From Sphingomonas citri (GTDB lineage: Bacteria > Pseudomonadota > Alphaproteobacteria > Sphingomonadales > Sphingomonadaceae): a stretch of 64,000 nt of DNA. A model generated the notes under the pieces. The model was not told where the DNA came from. It saw only the letters and a list, made by a program, of their open reading frames with translations, and did not search any database. Below are positions 41,808 through 50,558 of this stretch, piece after piece; within the stretch, counting starts at the first letter, position 1; every line of letters starts with the position of its first letter. Both the position numbers and the translations under genes were made by a program. The DNA is taken from the NCBI RefSeq assembly GCF_019429485.1, contig NZ_JAHXZN010000003.1, positions 124,001 through 188,000 of the forward strand. The letters run 5' to 3'.

Positions 41808-43007
41808 GTGCGCGTCCGATCCCGCCTGTTGCTGCCGTTGCTGCTCGCCGCCGCCGCGCCGCCGCTGCCCGAGCCGCGCGCCGCCTGGGCGGGCAGCAGC
41901 GCGCTCGCCCCCGACGCCGAGGCGCGCTGGGTCGATTTCGACCTCACCCCCGGCAACCAGATCCGCTTCCGCATGACGCTCGACGGCCGCGACGTCACCG
42001 CGGTGCTCGACACAGGGGTGAGCTACTCGGTGCTGGCCAAGCGCTACGCCAGCGCCAACCGGCTGACGGTGCGCGCCGAGGGGCAGGCGACGGTGATCGG
42101 CGGCAGCGTCGACGTCGGGCGCGTCGATACTGCGACGCTGGCGCTCGGCGGCCTCACCCGGCGCGGCGGCAGCCTCGCGGTGGCGGAGCTGCCCGCCGCC
42201 GCGACCGGCAGCGCCACCCCGGTCGACCTGCTCGTCGGGCGCGACCTCACCGCCGCCTACGCGCTCGACATCGACTATGCCGCGCGGCGCTTCCGCCTGC
42301 TGCGCAGCGGGCGCGCGCCCTTCGCCGGGCTGAGCGCACCGCTGGCGATCGCGCCCGACCGGCTGGTCTATGTCAGCGAGGTGGCGCTCGGGCGCGCGCG
42401 GCTGCGCCCGATGGTGGTCGATACCGGCGACGGCTCGTCGATCACGCTCGGCGCCGAATCCTGGGCCACGGTGGGTGCGGCGGCGCGCGCGGTGCCGACC
42501 ACCACCACCGTCTCCTACGGACTGGCGGGGGCGGTGGTGAGCGAGCTCGCGATCGTGCCGCGGCTCCAGGTCGGTCGAGTCGCGGCACGCGACGTCGAGC
42601 TGCGCGTCGAGCCCGCCGGGGGCTTCTCCGACACGATCGGGGTGGCGGGGCGGATCGGCTCGGGCTTTCTCCAGCGCTATCGCGTGCTGCTCGATCCGGG
42701 CGCGGGGCACATGCTGCTGCGCGCACTGCCCGGTGGCACGGCGGTGACGCGCTCCACCAGCGGGCTGCTGCTCGGGCTGGCGAGTGACCGGCTGAAGGTG
42801 CTCCACGTCATGCGCGGCGGCCCCGCCGCCGCGGCGGGCTGGCGCGTCGGCGACACGATCTGCGCGGTCGACGGTGCCGCGGTCGGGCCGGGCTATGCGA
42901 GCCAGCCGGTCGCCGGCTGGGCGACGGGGATGCCGGGACGCGCGGTGCGGCTCACGCTGTGCGATGGCGCGGGCGAGCGCGTACTGGTGCTGCGGCGCTT
43001 CTACTGA
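41808..43007 (+). CDS. Exported retropepsin-like aspartyl protease with two protease half-domains and a PDZ domain
   Basis: A 399-residue protein: signal peptide (1-24), then two retropepsin-like units with catalytic motifs VLDTGVS (Asp68) and VVDTGDGS (Asp205), and a C-terminal PDZ domain (about 320-395, LKVLHVMRGGPAAAAGWRVGDTICAVDG). The two DTG motifs in one chain mean it could act as a single-chain dimer. Such aspartyl protease/PDZ proteins occur in sphingomonads with unknown substrates, presumably in the periplasm. The start is GTG at 41808. Confidence 0.85.
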   Translation: MRVRSRLLLPLLLAAAAPPLPEPRAAWAGSSALAPDAEARWVDFDLTPGNQIRFRMTLDGRDVTAVLDTGVSYSVLAKRYASANRLTVRAEGQATVIGGSVDVGRVDTATLALGGLTRRGGSLAVAELPAAATGSATPVDLLVGRDLTAAYALDIDYAARRFRLLRSGRAPFAGLSAPLAIAPDRLVYVSEVALGRARLRPMVVDTGDGSSITLGAESWATVGAAARAVPTTTTVSYGLAGAVVSELAIVPRLQVGRVAARDVELRVEPAGGFSDTIGVAGRIGSGFLQRYRVLLDPGAGHMLLRALPGGTAVTRSTSGLLLGLASDRLKVLHVMRGGPAAAAGWRVGDTICAVDGAAVGPGYASQPVAGWATGMPGRAVRLTLCDGAGERVLVLRRFY

Positions 43008-43040
43008 GCGCGGTCCGCCGGCCGCCGTTGCCGCGCAGCC

Positions 43041-43235
43041 TCACCCCTTCAGCGCGACATAGCCCGACACCGCCAGCGCGATCAGCGCCACCACCTGCAC
43101 CAAAGTCCAGTCCACCCAGCCGACCGCGTCGGGGTCGGCGCGGCGCGTGCGGCGGTGCGCGCGCCAGCCGGCGAACAGCGCCAGCGCGAACGCCAGCGAC
43201 GCGATCGCGACGAGCGAGGCTTGCGCATCGCTCAC
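43041..43235 (-). CDS. Small two-span membrane protein
   Basis: A 64-residue protein with two hydrophobic segments (SLVAIASLAFALALFAGW and VQVVALIALAVSGYVAL) joined by a charged loop (RAHRRTRRADPD). The GTG at 43235 is preferred over longer starts because it leaves a short N-terminus before the first span. It is divergent from the methyltransferase-like gene, with 41 nt between starts. No family is recognised. Confidence 0.6.
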   Translation of the reverse strand: MSDAQASLVAIASLAFALALFAGWRAHRRTRRADPDAVGWVDWTLVQVVALIALAVSGYVALKG

Positions 43236-43276
43236 GCGCGCGTCAGCCTGTGCGTCATCGTCCCGGAGGATCGCCG

Positions 43277-44068
43277 ATGCATCGTCTCGCCTGCTCCCTG
43301 CTGCTCGCCGCACCGTTGCTCGTCGCGGCCAGCACCCCCAACGTCCCAGCGCCGATCGCCGCCGCGGTCGCCGCGCCGACGCGCACTGCCGCCAACGTCG
43401 CGCGCGACCGCTACCGCCACCCGGCGCAGACGCTCGCCTTCTTCGGGGTCAAGCCCGGCGACACGGTGGTGGAAGTGTGGCCGGGCGGCGGCTGGTACAC
43501 CGAGATCCTCGCCCCGCTGACGGCGCGCGCCGGCGCCTATTACGCCGCCGGCCCGTGGGAGAAGGGCCTCGGCGCGGTGCGGGCGCTACAGGCGAAGGAC
43601 GCCGCCACCTACGGCAAGGTCAGGCTCGCCGCCTTCCCGGCGGAGGCGGGCCAGCCCGGCGTGCCCGACGGCAGCGCCGACGTGGTGCTGACCTTCCGCA
43701 ACGTCCACAACTGGCGCTTCGGCGGCGAGGACCGGGCGCGCGCGATGTTCGCGGCGATGTACAGGATGCTCAAGCCGGGCGGCACGCTCGGCGTGGTCGA
43801 GCACCGCCTGCCCGAGTCGCGCCCGAGCGCGGCGGAGGAGAAGAGCGGCTATATGAAGCCCAGCTCAGTGATCGGCTTCGCCACCGCGGCGGGGTTCAAG
43901 CTGGCGGGCCGTTCCGAGATCAACGCCAACCCCAAGGACAGCGCCGACTGGCCCGAGGGCGTGTGGACGCTGCCGCCGAGCTACGCGCTCAAGGACAAGG
44001 ACCGCGCGCGCTATGCGGCGATCGGCGAGAGCGACCGCATGACGCTCCGCTTCGTCAAGCCGCGCTGA
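43277..44068 (+). CDS. Exported SAM-methyltransferase-like protein (COG4798 type)
   Basis: A 263-residue protein with a signal peptide (MHRLACSLLLAAPLLVAAS) and a class I methyltransferase core: motif I VVEVWPGGGWYTEILAP, NVHNWRFGG and MLKPGGTLGVVEHR. It is unusual because SAM is not expected in the periplasm. COG4798 proteins share this layout and their activity is unresolved. A GGAGGA site precedes the ATG. The gene ends before a type 1 repeat. Confidence 0.84.
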   Translation: MHRLACSLLLAAPLLVAASTPNVPAPIAAAVAAPTRTAANVARDRYRHPAQTLAFFGVKPGDTVVEVWPGGGWYTEILAPLTARAGAYYAAGPWEKGLGAVRALQAKDAATYGKVRLAAFPAEAGQPGVPDGSADVVLTFRNVHNWRFGGEDRARAMFAAMYRMLKPGGTLGVVEHRLPESRPSAAEEKSGYMKPSSVIGFATAAGFKLAGRSEINANPKDSADWPEGVWTLPPSYALKDKDRARYAAIGESDRMTLRFVKPR

Positions 44069-44517
44069 GGGGGACTCCCTCACCCTGGCGTCATCCTGAG
44101 CTCGTCTCAGGATCCACGGGTCCGCGGACCCAGGATCCCGTGGATCCGTGGACGAGTGGGTCCTGAAACGAGTTCAGGATGACGCCTGTGGGGCCGGAGA
44201 ACGCCCGAGCCGGCACGCGGCGCGTGCGCGTGGTAGGAAGGGGTGGCGATGTCTGCCGGGCGCCGCCTTAGTGGAGGCGACGACGTGTCGGCCCGGACAG
44301 TCCTTACCGCCTCCCGACGAGGAACCCGGACGCCGAGCGCTGTCCTACGCTACCCAAGCCCTGATAGACGCGCCGGGTGACGCCTTCCTCGATCCTCGCG
44401 TGCCCGCACGCTCCCGCGGCTCAACGTTCGCCCGACACGCGCCAGCGACTCAACATTCGCAACATTCGCGCCGCGGTCCCGTTGCCGCAACGACGCGCTA
44501 CCGCCCGGCAAACGCCT
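44069..44517. other. 449-nt convergent intergenic space
   Basis: It separates the methyltransferase-like gene from phaR. A type 1 palindromic element occupies 44087-44186. The remaining 330 nt (44187-44517) carry no gene I can support; open frames there lack any family motif. Confidence 0.55.
44087..44186. repeat. Type 1 palindromic intergenic element, copy e
   Basis: About 100 nt with arms GGCGTCATCCTGAGCTCG and CGAGTTCAGGATGACGCC; the inner stretch has CCACGGGTCC/GGATCCGTGG-type symmetry. It has the same plan as the copies at 11397, 13824, 21017 and 23423, but with CCTGA in place of CCCGA. Confidence 0.85.
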
Positions 44518-45075
44518 TCACTCGCCCAGCTTGTCGACCTTGTCGCGCAGCTGCGCCAGCTCGGCCTTGAGCGCGGCGATCTCGCCGTCCTTGCCCGCCG
44601 CGGGTGTGGTGCCCCCCGCCGGCGCCGGCGTGGCGCCCGGCTTGAACGCGTTAGCCGCCGCCTCGAACATTTCCAGGTTGCGCTTGGCGATCTCGGCGAA
44701 GGGGGAGCCCGCGAACGCACCCTCGACCGCGGTCTTGAACTGCGTCTGGTTGCGGCGGAAGCTCTCCATGGAGGCCTCGAGATAGTCGGGCACCATCGCC
44801 TGCATCGAGTCGCCGTACAGCGCGATCAGCTGGCGCAGGAAGTTGACCGGCAGCATGGTCTGGCCGCGGCTCTCCTCCTCCATGATGATCTGGGTGAGGA
44901 CGTTGTGGGTGATGTCCTCGTCGGTCTTGGCGTCCACCACCTTGAACTCGCGCCCGGCGCGGGTCATCGCGGCGAGATGCTCGAGCGTGATGTAGGACGA
45001 ACTCTCGGTGTTGTAGAGCCGGCGGTTGGCGTACTTCTTGATGACGACCACGCCGTCGCCCTGCTGTTTCTTCAT
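44518..45075 (-). CDS. phaR: Polyhydroxyalkanoate synthesis repressor PhaR
   Basis: A 185-residue regulator: the PHB accumulation DNA-binding domain (VVVIKKYANRRLYNTESSSYITLEHLAAMTRAGREFKVVDAKTDEDITHNVLTQIIMEEE, residues 7-68), the following PHB_acc domain (NFLRQLIALYGDSMQAMVPDYLEASM), and a C-terminal coiled coil (GEIAALKAELAQLRDKVDKLGE). PhaR binds PHA granules and phasin promoters. I place the start at ATG 45075 after GGGGGC; an upstream in-frame ATG at 45090 is possible. It is divergent from a PhaC-like hydrolase with almost no space between. Confidence 0.93.
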   Translation of the reverse strand: MKKQQGDGVVVIKKYANRRLYNTESSSYITLEHLAAMTRAGREFKVVDAKTDEDITHNVLTQIIMEEESRGQTMLPVNFLRQLIALYGDSMQAMVPDYLEASMESFRRNQTQFKTAVEGAFAGSPFAEIAKRNLEMFEAAANAFKPGATPAPAGGTTPAAGKDGEIAALKAELAQLRDKVDKLGE

Positions 45076-45088
45076 CGCGCGAGCCCCC

Positions 45089-46168
45089 ATGACCGATAGT
45101 CCCTTCGGTACCGCACAAATTTTCGCGCCGCAACACAAGCGCGACGTCCCCCGGCCGCTGCCGCTGTTCCTCGACATGCTGCGCCGCGAGACCGCAGCAT
45201 CGCCCGCGCGTCGGACGGCGGCGCTGGCCGGGCTGCGGCGCTACCAGGAGGCACCTCGCCCGCGCCGCCGTATGAAGCCGGTACGGTATCGCCGCGGTGC
45301 GGCACGGCTGCGCGACGGGGGCGGGGCCGCGGACGCGCCGCCGGTGGTGCTGGTGCCGTCGCTGATCAACCCGCCCTCGGTGCTCGATCTCGCGCGCGGT
45401 CGCTCGCTGGTCGACCATCTCGCCGGCGCTGGCCTGCATCCCTGGCTGCTCGACTGGGGGCACCCGCGCGGGGGCGACGCCGCGCTCGACCTCGCCGGCC
45501 ACGTCACCGAACGACTGCTGCCGCTTCTGGCGCGGCTCGACCGTCCGCCGCTGCTGGTCGGCTACTGCCTCGGCGGCACGCTCGCGCTCGGCGCGGCGGC
45601 GCTGCTGGGATCGCGCTGCGCCGGCGTGGCGACGGTGGCGGCGCCGTGGCGCTTCGCCGGCTATGGCGAGCGCGCGCGAGCGGCGATGCGCGCCTCGTGG
45701 GAGCAGGCCGAGCCGGCCTGCCGCGCGCTCGGCGTGCTGCCGATGGAGGTGCTCCAGTCGGGCTTCTGGCAGCTCGACCCGGCGCGCACTGTCGCCAAAT
45801 ATGAGGCGCTGGCGACGGCGGACGCGGCGACGCTGGCGCGTTTCGTGCTGCTCGAGGACTGGGCCAACGCGGGCGCGCCGCTCACCTACGCCGCGGGGGC
45901 GGAACTGTTCGGCGCGCTGGTGGGCGAGGACTTGCCGGGGGCGGGTGCCTGGCGCGTCGGCGGGCGGGTGGTCACGCCCGGCGACCTGGCCTGCCCGTCG
46001 ATCGAGTTCGTCTCCCTGAGCGACCGCATCGTGCCCGCGGCGACCGCGGCGGGGCTGGCCGAGCGGCGCGACGTCGGCGCGGGGCACGTCGGGATGATGG
46101 TGGGCGGGCGCGCGCGCGCGTTGCTCTACGATCCGCTCGCCGAGTGGCTGCGCGGGGTCGCGGGGTGA
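45089..46168 (+). CDS. PhaC-like alpha/beta hydrolase (short)
   Basis: A 359-residue alpha/beta hydrolase related to PHA synthases: the lipase-like box GYCLGG carries a cysteine nucleophile (as in PhaC), with Asp in LSDRIVPA and His in GAGHVGMMVGG completing the triad, and VVLVPSLINPPSVLDL near the start. Class I synthases are about 570-600 residues, so the N-terminal domain is mostly missing. It may be a truncated synthase, a partner subunit, or a separate hydrolase. The start (ATG 45089) is uncertain because it lies close to the phaR start and lacks a good ribosome site. Confidence 0.85.
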   Translation: MTDSPFGTAQIFAPQHKRDVPRPLPLFLDMLRRETAASPARRTAALAGLRRYQEAPRPRRRMKPVRYRRGAARLRDGGGAADAPPVVLVPSLINPPSVLDLARGRSLVDHLAGAGLHPWLLDWGHPRGGDAALDLAGHVTERLLPLLARLDRPPLLVGYCLGGTLALGAAALLGSRCAGVATVAAPWRFAGYGERARAAMRASWEQAEPACRALGVLPMEVLQSGFWQLDPARTVAKYEALATADAATLARFVLLEDWANAGAPLTYAAGAELFGALVGEDLPGAGAWRVGGRVVTPGDLACPSIEFVSLSDRIVPAATAAGLAERRDVGAGHVGMMVGGRARALLYDPLAEWLRGVAG

Positions 46169-46193
46169 GTGCTCCGGCTCGGGCGCCCGCCTC

Positions 46194-47240
46194 TCAGGCC
46201 CAGCGCCGCTCCAGCCGCCGCCCCAGGCCGGTGAGCAGCTCATACTGGCTCATCCCGCTCGCCGCCGCCGTCGCGGGCAGGTCGGGATCGAAGCGCAGCC
46301 AGTCGCCCTCACCGATGTCGATCCCCGTGGCGTCGAGCGCGACCAGGTCCATCGAGACTCGCCCGATCACCGGCAGCGGGGCGTCCTCGGCGTAGGCGCG
46401 GCCGCGGTCGGAGAGGGCGCGGTGATAGCCGTCGGCATAGCCGAGGTTGGCGATCACCACCGCGGTGTCCGCGGGCGCGCGCCACGTCGCGTTATAGCCC
46501 ACCGTCTCGCCCGCGCGCACTAGGCGGCGCTGCAACACCTCGGCCGCGACCGTCGCGACCGGGCGCAGCACGGCGCCGAGCGCGGGCACCGGCTCGCCGC
46601 CGTAGATCGCGAGGCCCGGCCGGGTGAGGTCGAAATGATAGTCGGCGCCGAGCGCGATGCCCGCCGAGTTGGCCAGGCTCATCCGCTTCGCCGCGGTTCG
46701 GCCCGCCAGCGCGGCGAAGCGCGCGCGCTGCACCGCGTTGAGCGGGTGGTCGGGCTCGTCGGCGCAGGCGAGATGGCTCAGCAGCGTGTCGAGCGCGAGC
46801 CCGTCGAGCAGCCCGTCGGCGACCTCCTCCGGCGCGACGCCGAGGCGGTTCATCCCCGTGTCGACCATCACGTCGCACGCGCGCCCCGCGCCCGCCTCGC
46901 GCCAGCGTCGCACCTGCGCCGCGGTGGAGAGGACGGGGCGGACGCCGGGCAGGTCGGCGTGGGCGAGATCGGCCGCGCGCGCGCCGTGGAGCACCGCGAT
47001 CCGCGCCGGACCGCCGGCGAGCGCGGGGGCGAGCGCCGCCGCCTCGGCCCAGGTCGCGACGTAGAAGTCTCGACAGCCCGCCTCGGTGAGCCGCGTCGCC
47101 ACCGCGACCGCACCCAGGCCATAGCCGTCGGCCTTCACCGCGGCGCCGCACGCCGCCGCGCCGCTCAGCCGCGCGAGCGCGCGCCAGTTGGCGGTGAGTG
47201 CGGCGGCGGAACAGTCGAGGCGGTGCGGGGCGTCGGTCAT
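46194..47240 (-). CDS. alr: Alanine racemase
   Basis: A 348-residue fold-type III PLP enzyme making D-alanine for peptidoglycan. PLP binds Lys36 in AVKADGYGLG; the second catalytic residue is the Tyr near 248 in TVGYNATW; LRPGLAIYGGEP and RVSMDLVALDAT are further family segments. The ATG at 47240 is preferred to longer starts because the catalytic lysine is normally 35-40 residues from the N-terminus. It is convergent with the PhaC-like gene. Confidence 0.95.
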   Translation of the reverse strand: MTDAPHRLDCSAAALTANWRALARLSGAAACGAAVKADGYGLGAVAVATRLTEAGCRDFYVATWAEAAALAPALAGGPARIAVLHGARAADLAHADLPGVRPVLSTAAQVRRWREAGAGRACDVMVDTGMNRLGVAPEEVADGLLDGLALDTLLSHLACADEPDHPLNAVQRARFAALAGRTAAKRMSLANSAGIALGADYHFDLTRPGLAIYGGEPVPALGAVLRPVATVAAEVLQRRLVRAGETVGYNATWRAPADTAVVIANLGYADGYHRALSDRGRAYAEDAPLPVIGRVSMDLVALDATGIDIGEGDWLRFDPDLPATAAASGMSQYELLTGLGRRLERRWA

Positions 47241-47324
47241 CGCGCCTGCGCCTAGCGCGCTCCGACGCGCGGCGCCACCGCGCGGGGCTTTACCCGGTCC
47301 GGCGCGGAGGGCAGGACGGGGGCG

Positions 47325-47909
47325 ATGAACGTCCTGATCCTCTACGGCTCGTATCGCGCCGATCGCACCGGCATCCGGCTGGCGCGCTATCTCGTCGACC
47401 GGTTCGCCGCGCGCGGCGACGCACCGACGTTGGTGGACGCCAAGGAGGTCGGGTTGCCGCTGCTCGATCGGATGTACAAGGAATATCCCGCGGGCGAGGC
47501 GCCGGCGGCGATGGAGCGGCTGGCGGGCCAGATACGCGACGCCGACGCCTTCGTGTTCGTGACCGGGGAGTATAACTGGGGTCCGCAGCCGGGATTGAAG
47601 AACCTCACCGACCATTATCTCGAGGAATGGTTCTGGCGCCCTGCCGCGGTGGCGAGCTACTCGGCCGGCCGGCTCGGCGGCGCGCGCAGCAACAGCGCGT
47701 GGCACGCGATCCTGCCCGAGATGGGGATGCCGGTGATCTCGAGCACGCTGGTGGTCGGCCCTATCACGCAGACGCTCGACGCGGAGGCTCGGCCGACCGG
47801 CGGCGCGGGTGAGTCGCTCGAGCGCCAGTTCGGCCGCTTCGCCGACGATCTCGCCTGGTGGGCGGAGGCGGCGAAGGCTAAGCGCGGACGGATCGCGCCG
47901 CCGTATTGA
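47325..47909 (+). CDS. NADPH-dependent FMN reductase-like flavoprotein
   Basis: A 194-residue flavodoxin-fold protein: VLILYGSYRADRTGIRLARYL is the phosphate-binding loop and FVFVTGEYNWGPQPGLKNLTDHY the isoalloxazine-contacting stretch of NAD(P)H-dependent FMN reductases. It likely reduces FMN, quinones or chromate-like oxidants. It is a single gene, starting 85 nt from alr in divergent orientation, and ends 4 nt before the stop of the convergent serine hydrolase. Confidence 0.88.
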   Translation: MNVLILYGSYRADRTGIRLARYLVDRFAARGDAPTLVDAKEVGLPLLDRMYKEYPAGEAPAAMERLAGQIRDADAFVFVTGEYNWGPQPGLKNLTDHYLEEWFWRPAAVASYSAGRLGGARSNSAWHAILPEMGMPVISSTLVVGPITQTLDAEARPTGGAGESLERQFGRFADDLAWWAEAAKAKRGRIAPPY

Positions 47910-47913
47910 GCCG

Positions 47914-48939
47914 TCACGCGGCGGACGCGTCCCACCCTGCCATCAGCGCCTCGCCCACCGCGGGGCGCAGCGTGAAGATGCCGCTGTCGTGATGCCGCGT
48001 CGGGTGAACGCGGTTGGTCAGCAGCGTCCAGGCGAGCCCGCGCGCGTGGTCGATCCACAGGCCGGTTCCGGTGAAGCCGGTGTGGCCGATCGTCCCCGCC
48101 GAGCAGGCCTGGCCGCCCGACCAGCCGTCGTGCCGTACTTCCCAGCCGTGGGTGCGCACTCCCGCGACCGGGGTGCGCATCGCGTCGAGCGCCGCGGGCG
48201 AGTCCTGGCTGCCGTCGAGCAGCGCCTGCGCCGCGTCGAGCACGCCGTCGACCGTCCCGAACAGCCCGGCATGGCCGGTGCGTCCGCCCATGGCGAAGCA
48301 GTTCTCGTCATGGACCTCGCCCTGCAGCACGCGCCCGCGCCACGTACAGGCCTCGGTCGCCACCGGCGGGCCAGGGGGCGGCGACCAGGCCAGCCCGTCG
48401 CTTCCCAGCGGCAGCTGGTCCAGCCCCGCGCCGGTCAGCCGCTCGAGCGCGATGCCGAGCAGGATAAAATTGATGTCGGAATAGACCGGAGGGCCGTGGC
48501 GCCACGCGCGCTGGAGGACGAAGGCACGCAGCCGCGCCGGGTCGTCGCCATAGGTGTAGATCGGCTCTACCGCCGGCAGGAACGTGCGGTGCGCGAGACA
48601 GTCGCGGAACGTGATCCGCCGCTCCGCCGCGCCGGCGACGTCATATTGGCGCAGGTCGGGGATGGCGTCGGTGAGGGGGCGATCGAGGTCGATCCGCCCC
48701 GCGTCGGCGAGGCGGAGCACGTGGCGGGTGGTGGCGAGCACCTTGCTGACCGAGGCGAGGTCGAACCAATGCGCGCGCGTCAGTGGCTCGGGATCGGGTA
48801 CCCGCTGCGCCCACCCGGCCCAGCGGACCGCGCGGGCGCCGTCGCGGGTCACCGCCCCGAGCGCGGCGCCGGGCATCCTGCCCGACTTGACCGCCGCCAC
48901 GGCGGGAGCGAAGCCGGCCTCGACCGCGCGCGCGATCAC
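47914..48939 (-). CDS. Beta-lactamase/DD-peptidase-family serine hydrolase (PF00144 type), coupled to AmpG
   Basis: A 341-residue serine hydrolase with Ser63-x-x-Lys66 (SVSK), a YSD motif (VYSDINFILLG) and HTG in place of KTG (GHTGFTG), the triad of class C-like enzymes and EstB-type esterases. No signal peptide is apparent, which suggests a cytoplasmic protein. The GTG start overlaps the ampG-like stop (GTGA), so it is translated with that transporter and may act on an imported muropeptide or related ester. It could equally be an esterase; its substrate is unknown. Confidence 0.85.
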   Translation of the reverse strand: MIARAVEAGFAPAVAAVKSGRMPGAALGAVTRDGARAVRWAGWAQRVPDPEPLTRAHWFDLASVSKVLATTRHVLRLADAGRIDLDRPLTDAIPDLRQYDVAGAAERRITFRDCLAHRTFLPAVEPIYTYGDDPARLRAFVLQRAWRHGPPVYSDINFILLGIALERLTGAGLDQLPLGSDGLAWSPPPGPPVATEACTWRGRVLQGEVHDENCFAMGGRTGHAGLFGTVDGVLDAAQALLDGSQDSPAALDAMRTPVAGVRTHGWEVRHDGWSGGQACSAGTIGHTGFTGTGLWIDHARGLAWTLLTNRVHPTRHHDSGIFTLRPAVGEALMAGWDASAA

Positions 48940-50456
48940 GCCCCGCCCATGTCGTCGGCGCGCGGGCGCAATCGCGCCAGCCACGGCAGGAAGGGCAGCG
49001 CCGCCAGGCTCAGCGCGCCCGAGAGCAGGAAGAATCCGTCATAGCCGATCGCGCCCACCATCGTGCCGCCCGCGCCCGCCAGCAGCCGCGGCAGCAGGAA
49101 GGCGAAGCCGGTGAGAAAGGCATATTGCGCGCCCGGGAAGCGCGGGTTCACCAGCAGCGAGAGATAGACGACGAACACCGCCCCCGCCATGCCGTTGCCG
49201 AACTGGTCCGCCGCGGTGGAGAGGTACAGCACCGCCTCGCCGACCGGCTGGTGCGCGAGCCAGACGAAGCCGAGATTGCCGACCCCCGCCACCACCGCTC
49301 CCACGGCGAGCGCCAGCGGCATCGGCGCGCGCGTCACCAGCCAGCCGCCGGCACCGACGCCGGCGACGCTGGCGGCGAGCGCGACCAGGCTGTCGGCGCG
49401 ACCGATCTGGCTCAGGCTATAGCCCAGCCCCTTGATCATCGGCTTGGCGAGGTTGAGCGCGAGCACGTCGCCCATGCGGTAGATCGAGACGAACGCCATT
49501 AGCCCGATCGCAGCGCCCCCGAAGCGCCAGAAGAAATCGACGTAGGGGCCGAGCGCGGCGGAGCGGCGCAGCCGTGACTCTGGTGTCGCGCGGCGAATCC
49601 GCGGCAGCGCGGCCGCCATCGCGACGAACGGCAGGAGGCAGAGCGCCAGCACATAGGGCGTGACGTTGCTCGCACCGCTCAGCCCCGCGCTGGCGGCGAG
49701 CGCCAGCGCGAGTCGGCCCAGCACGGCGGTGGCGATCGCGACCGCGCCGAGGATCACCGCTGCGGCGGCGAGCCCCGCTGCCAGCGCGGCCCAGCGGCCG
49801 CCGCGCGCCTCGCGTCCCGGCTGCGCCGCCCCGGCGACGAGCAGCGGGAAGGGCAGGAATGCCGCCGCGGCGATCGCGAGATAGGCGGCGGTCCAGCCGG
49901 CGGCGTCGGCGATCAGCAGCGCGCCCGAGCCCGCGGCCACCATCGCGCCGCGATAGCCCCACAGGTTGGCGGCGACGATGGGCCCCTGCTGGTCCTGCGT
50001 CGGGTAGAGCTCGATGCGCCAGGCGTCGGCGGCGATCTCCAGCGTCGTCGTCCAGAAGGCGAGCAGCACCGCGAACAGCGCGGTGAGCGGCAGGCTGGTG
50101 TCCGCGGCGGTGAACGCCATCGCCGCCGTGGACGCGGTGATGCCGAGCTGCGCCAGCATGATCCAGCCGCGCCTCTTGCCCCAGAAGTGCGCGAAGCCGG
50201 GCACGTCGTAGCGGTCGAGCAGCGGTGCCCAGACGAACTTGAAGGTCGGCAGCAGCTGCACCCAGGCGAAGAAGCCGATCACCGCGAGCGCGACGCCGTG
50301 CGCCTGCAGCCGCAGCGCGAGCACGGTGGAGAAGAGATAGAAGGGCAGCCCCGCGGCGAAGCCGAGCAGCGCGTACAGCGGCATGCCATGCGGCACGGTC
50401 GCCGGCGCCGAGGCGGCGGGCTGGGGAAGGTCGAGCACGGCCGCGGCGTCGGTCAT
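48936..50456 (-). CDS. MFS transporter, AmpG-like muropeptide permease
   Basis: A 506-residue integral membrane protein with about 12-14 hydrophobic spans. The N-terminal AmpG features include LGFAAGLPFYLFSTVLALRLQAHGV, KFVWAPLLDRYDVP, WGKRRGWIM and TTTLEIAADAWRIEL. AmpG imports anhydromuropeptides (GlcNAc-anhMurNAc-peptides) for cell-wall recycling and beta-lactamase induction. It is followed by a coupled serine hydrolase. No ampR or ampD gene is visible here. Confidence 0.88.
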   Translation of the reverse strand: MTDAAAVLDLPQPAASAPATVPHGMPLYALLGFAAGLPFYLFSTVLALRLQAHGVALAVIGFFAWVQLLPTFKFVWAPLLDRYDVPGFAHFWGKRRGWIMLAQLGITASTAAMAFTAADTSLPLTALFAVLLAFWTTTLEIAADAWRIELYPTQDQQGPIVAANLWGYRGAMVAAGSGALLIADAAGWTAAYLAIAAAAFLPFPLLVAGAAQPGREARGGRWAALAAGLAAAAVILGAVAIATAVLGRLALALAASAGLSGASNVTPYVLALCLLPFVAMAAALPRIRRATPESRLRRSAALGPYVDFFWRFGGAAIGLMAFVSIYRMGDVLALNLAKPMIKGLGYSLSQIGRADSLVALAASVAGVGAGGWLVTRAPMPLALAVGAVVAGVGNLGFVWLAHQPVGEAVLYLSTAADQFGNGMAGAVFVVYLSLLVNPRFPGAQYAFLTGFAFLLPRLLAGAGGTMVGAIGYDGFFLLSGALSLAALPFLPWLARLRPRADDMGGA

Positions 50457-50558
50457 CGATGCTCCGCTGGAGACGAGCGGATGAGCCTCCGCCGCCCCGG
50501 CGCGTGCGTCAAGCCGCCGGCGACCGGCAAGCGGCGGGACGCGGCGCCGGGCGGACGA

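Noticed and set aside
44187..44517. Search for a phasin gene or structured RNA near phaR
   Set aside because: No phasin-like helical frame and no convincing RNA signature could be found; the stretch is left as unassigned.
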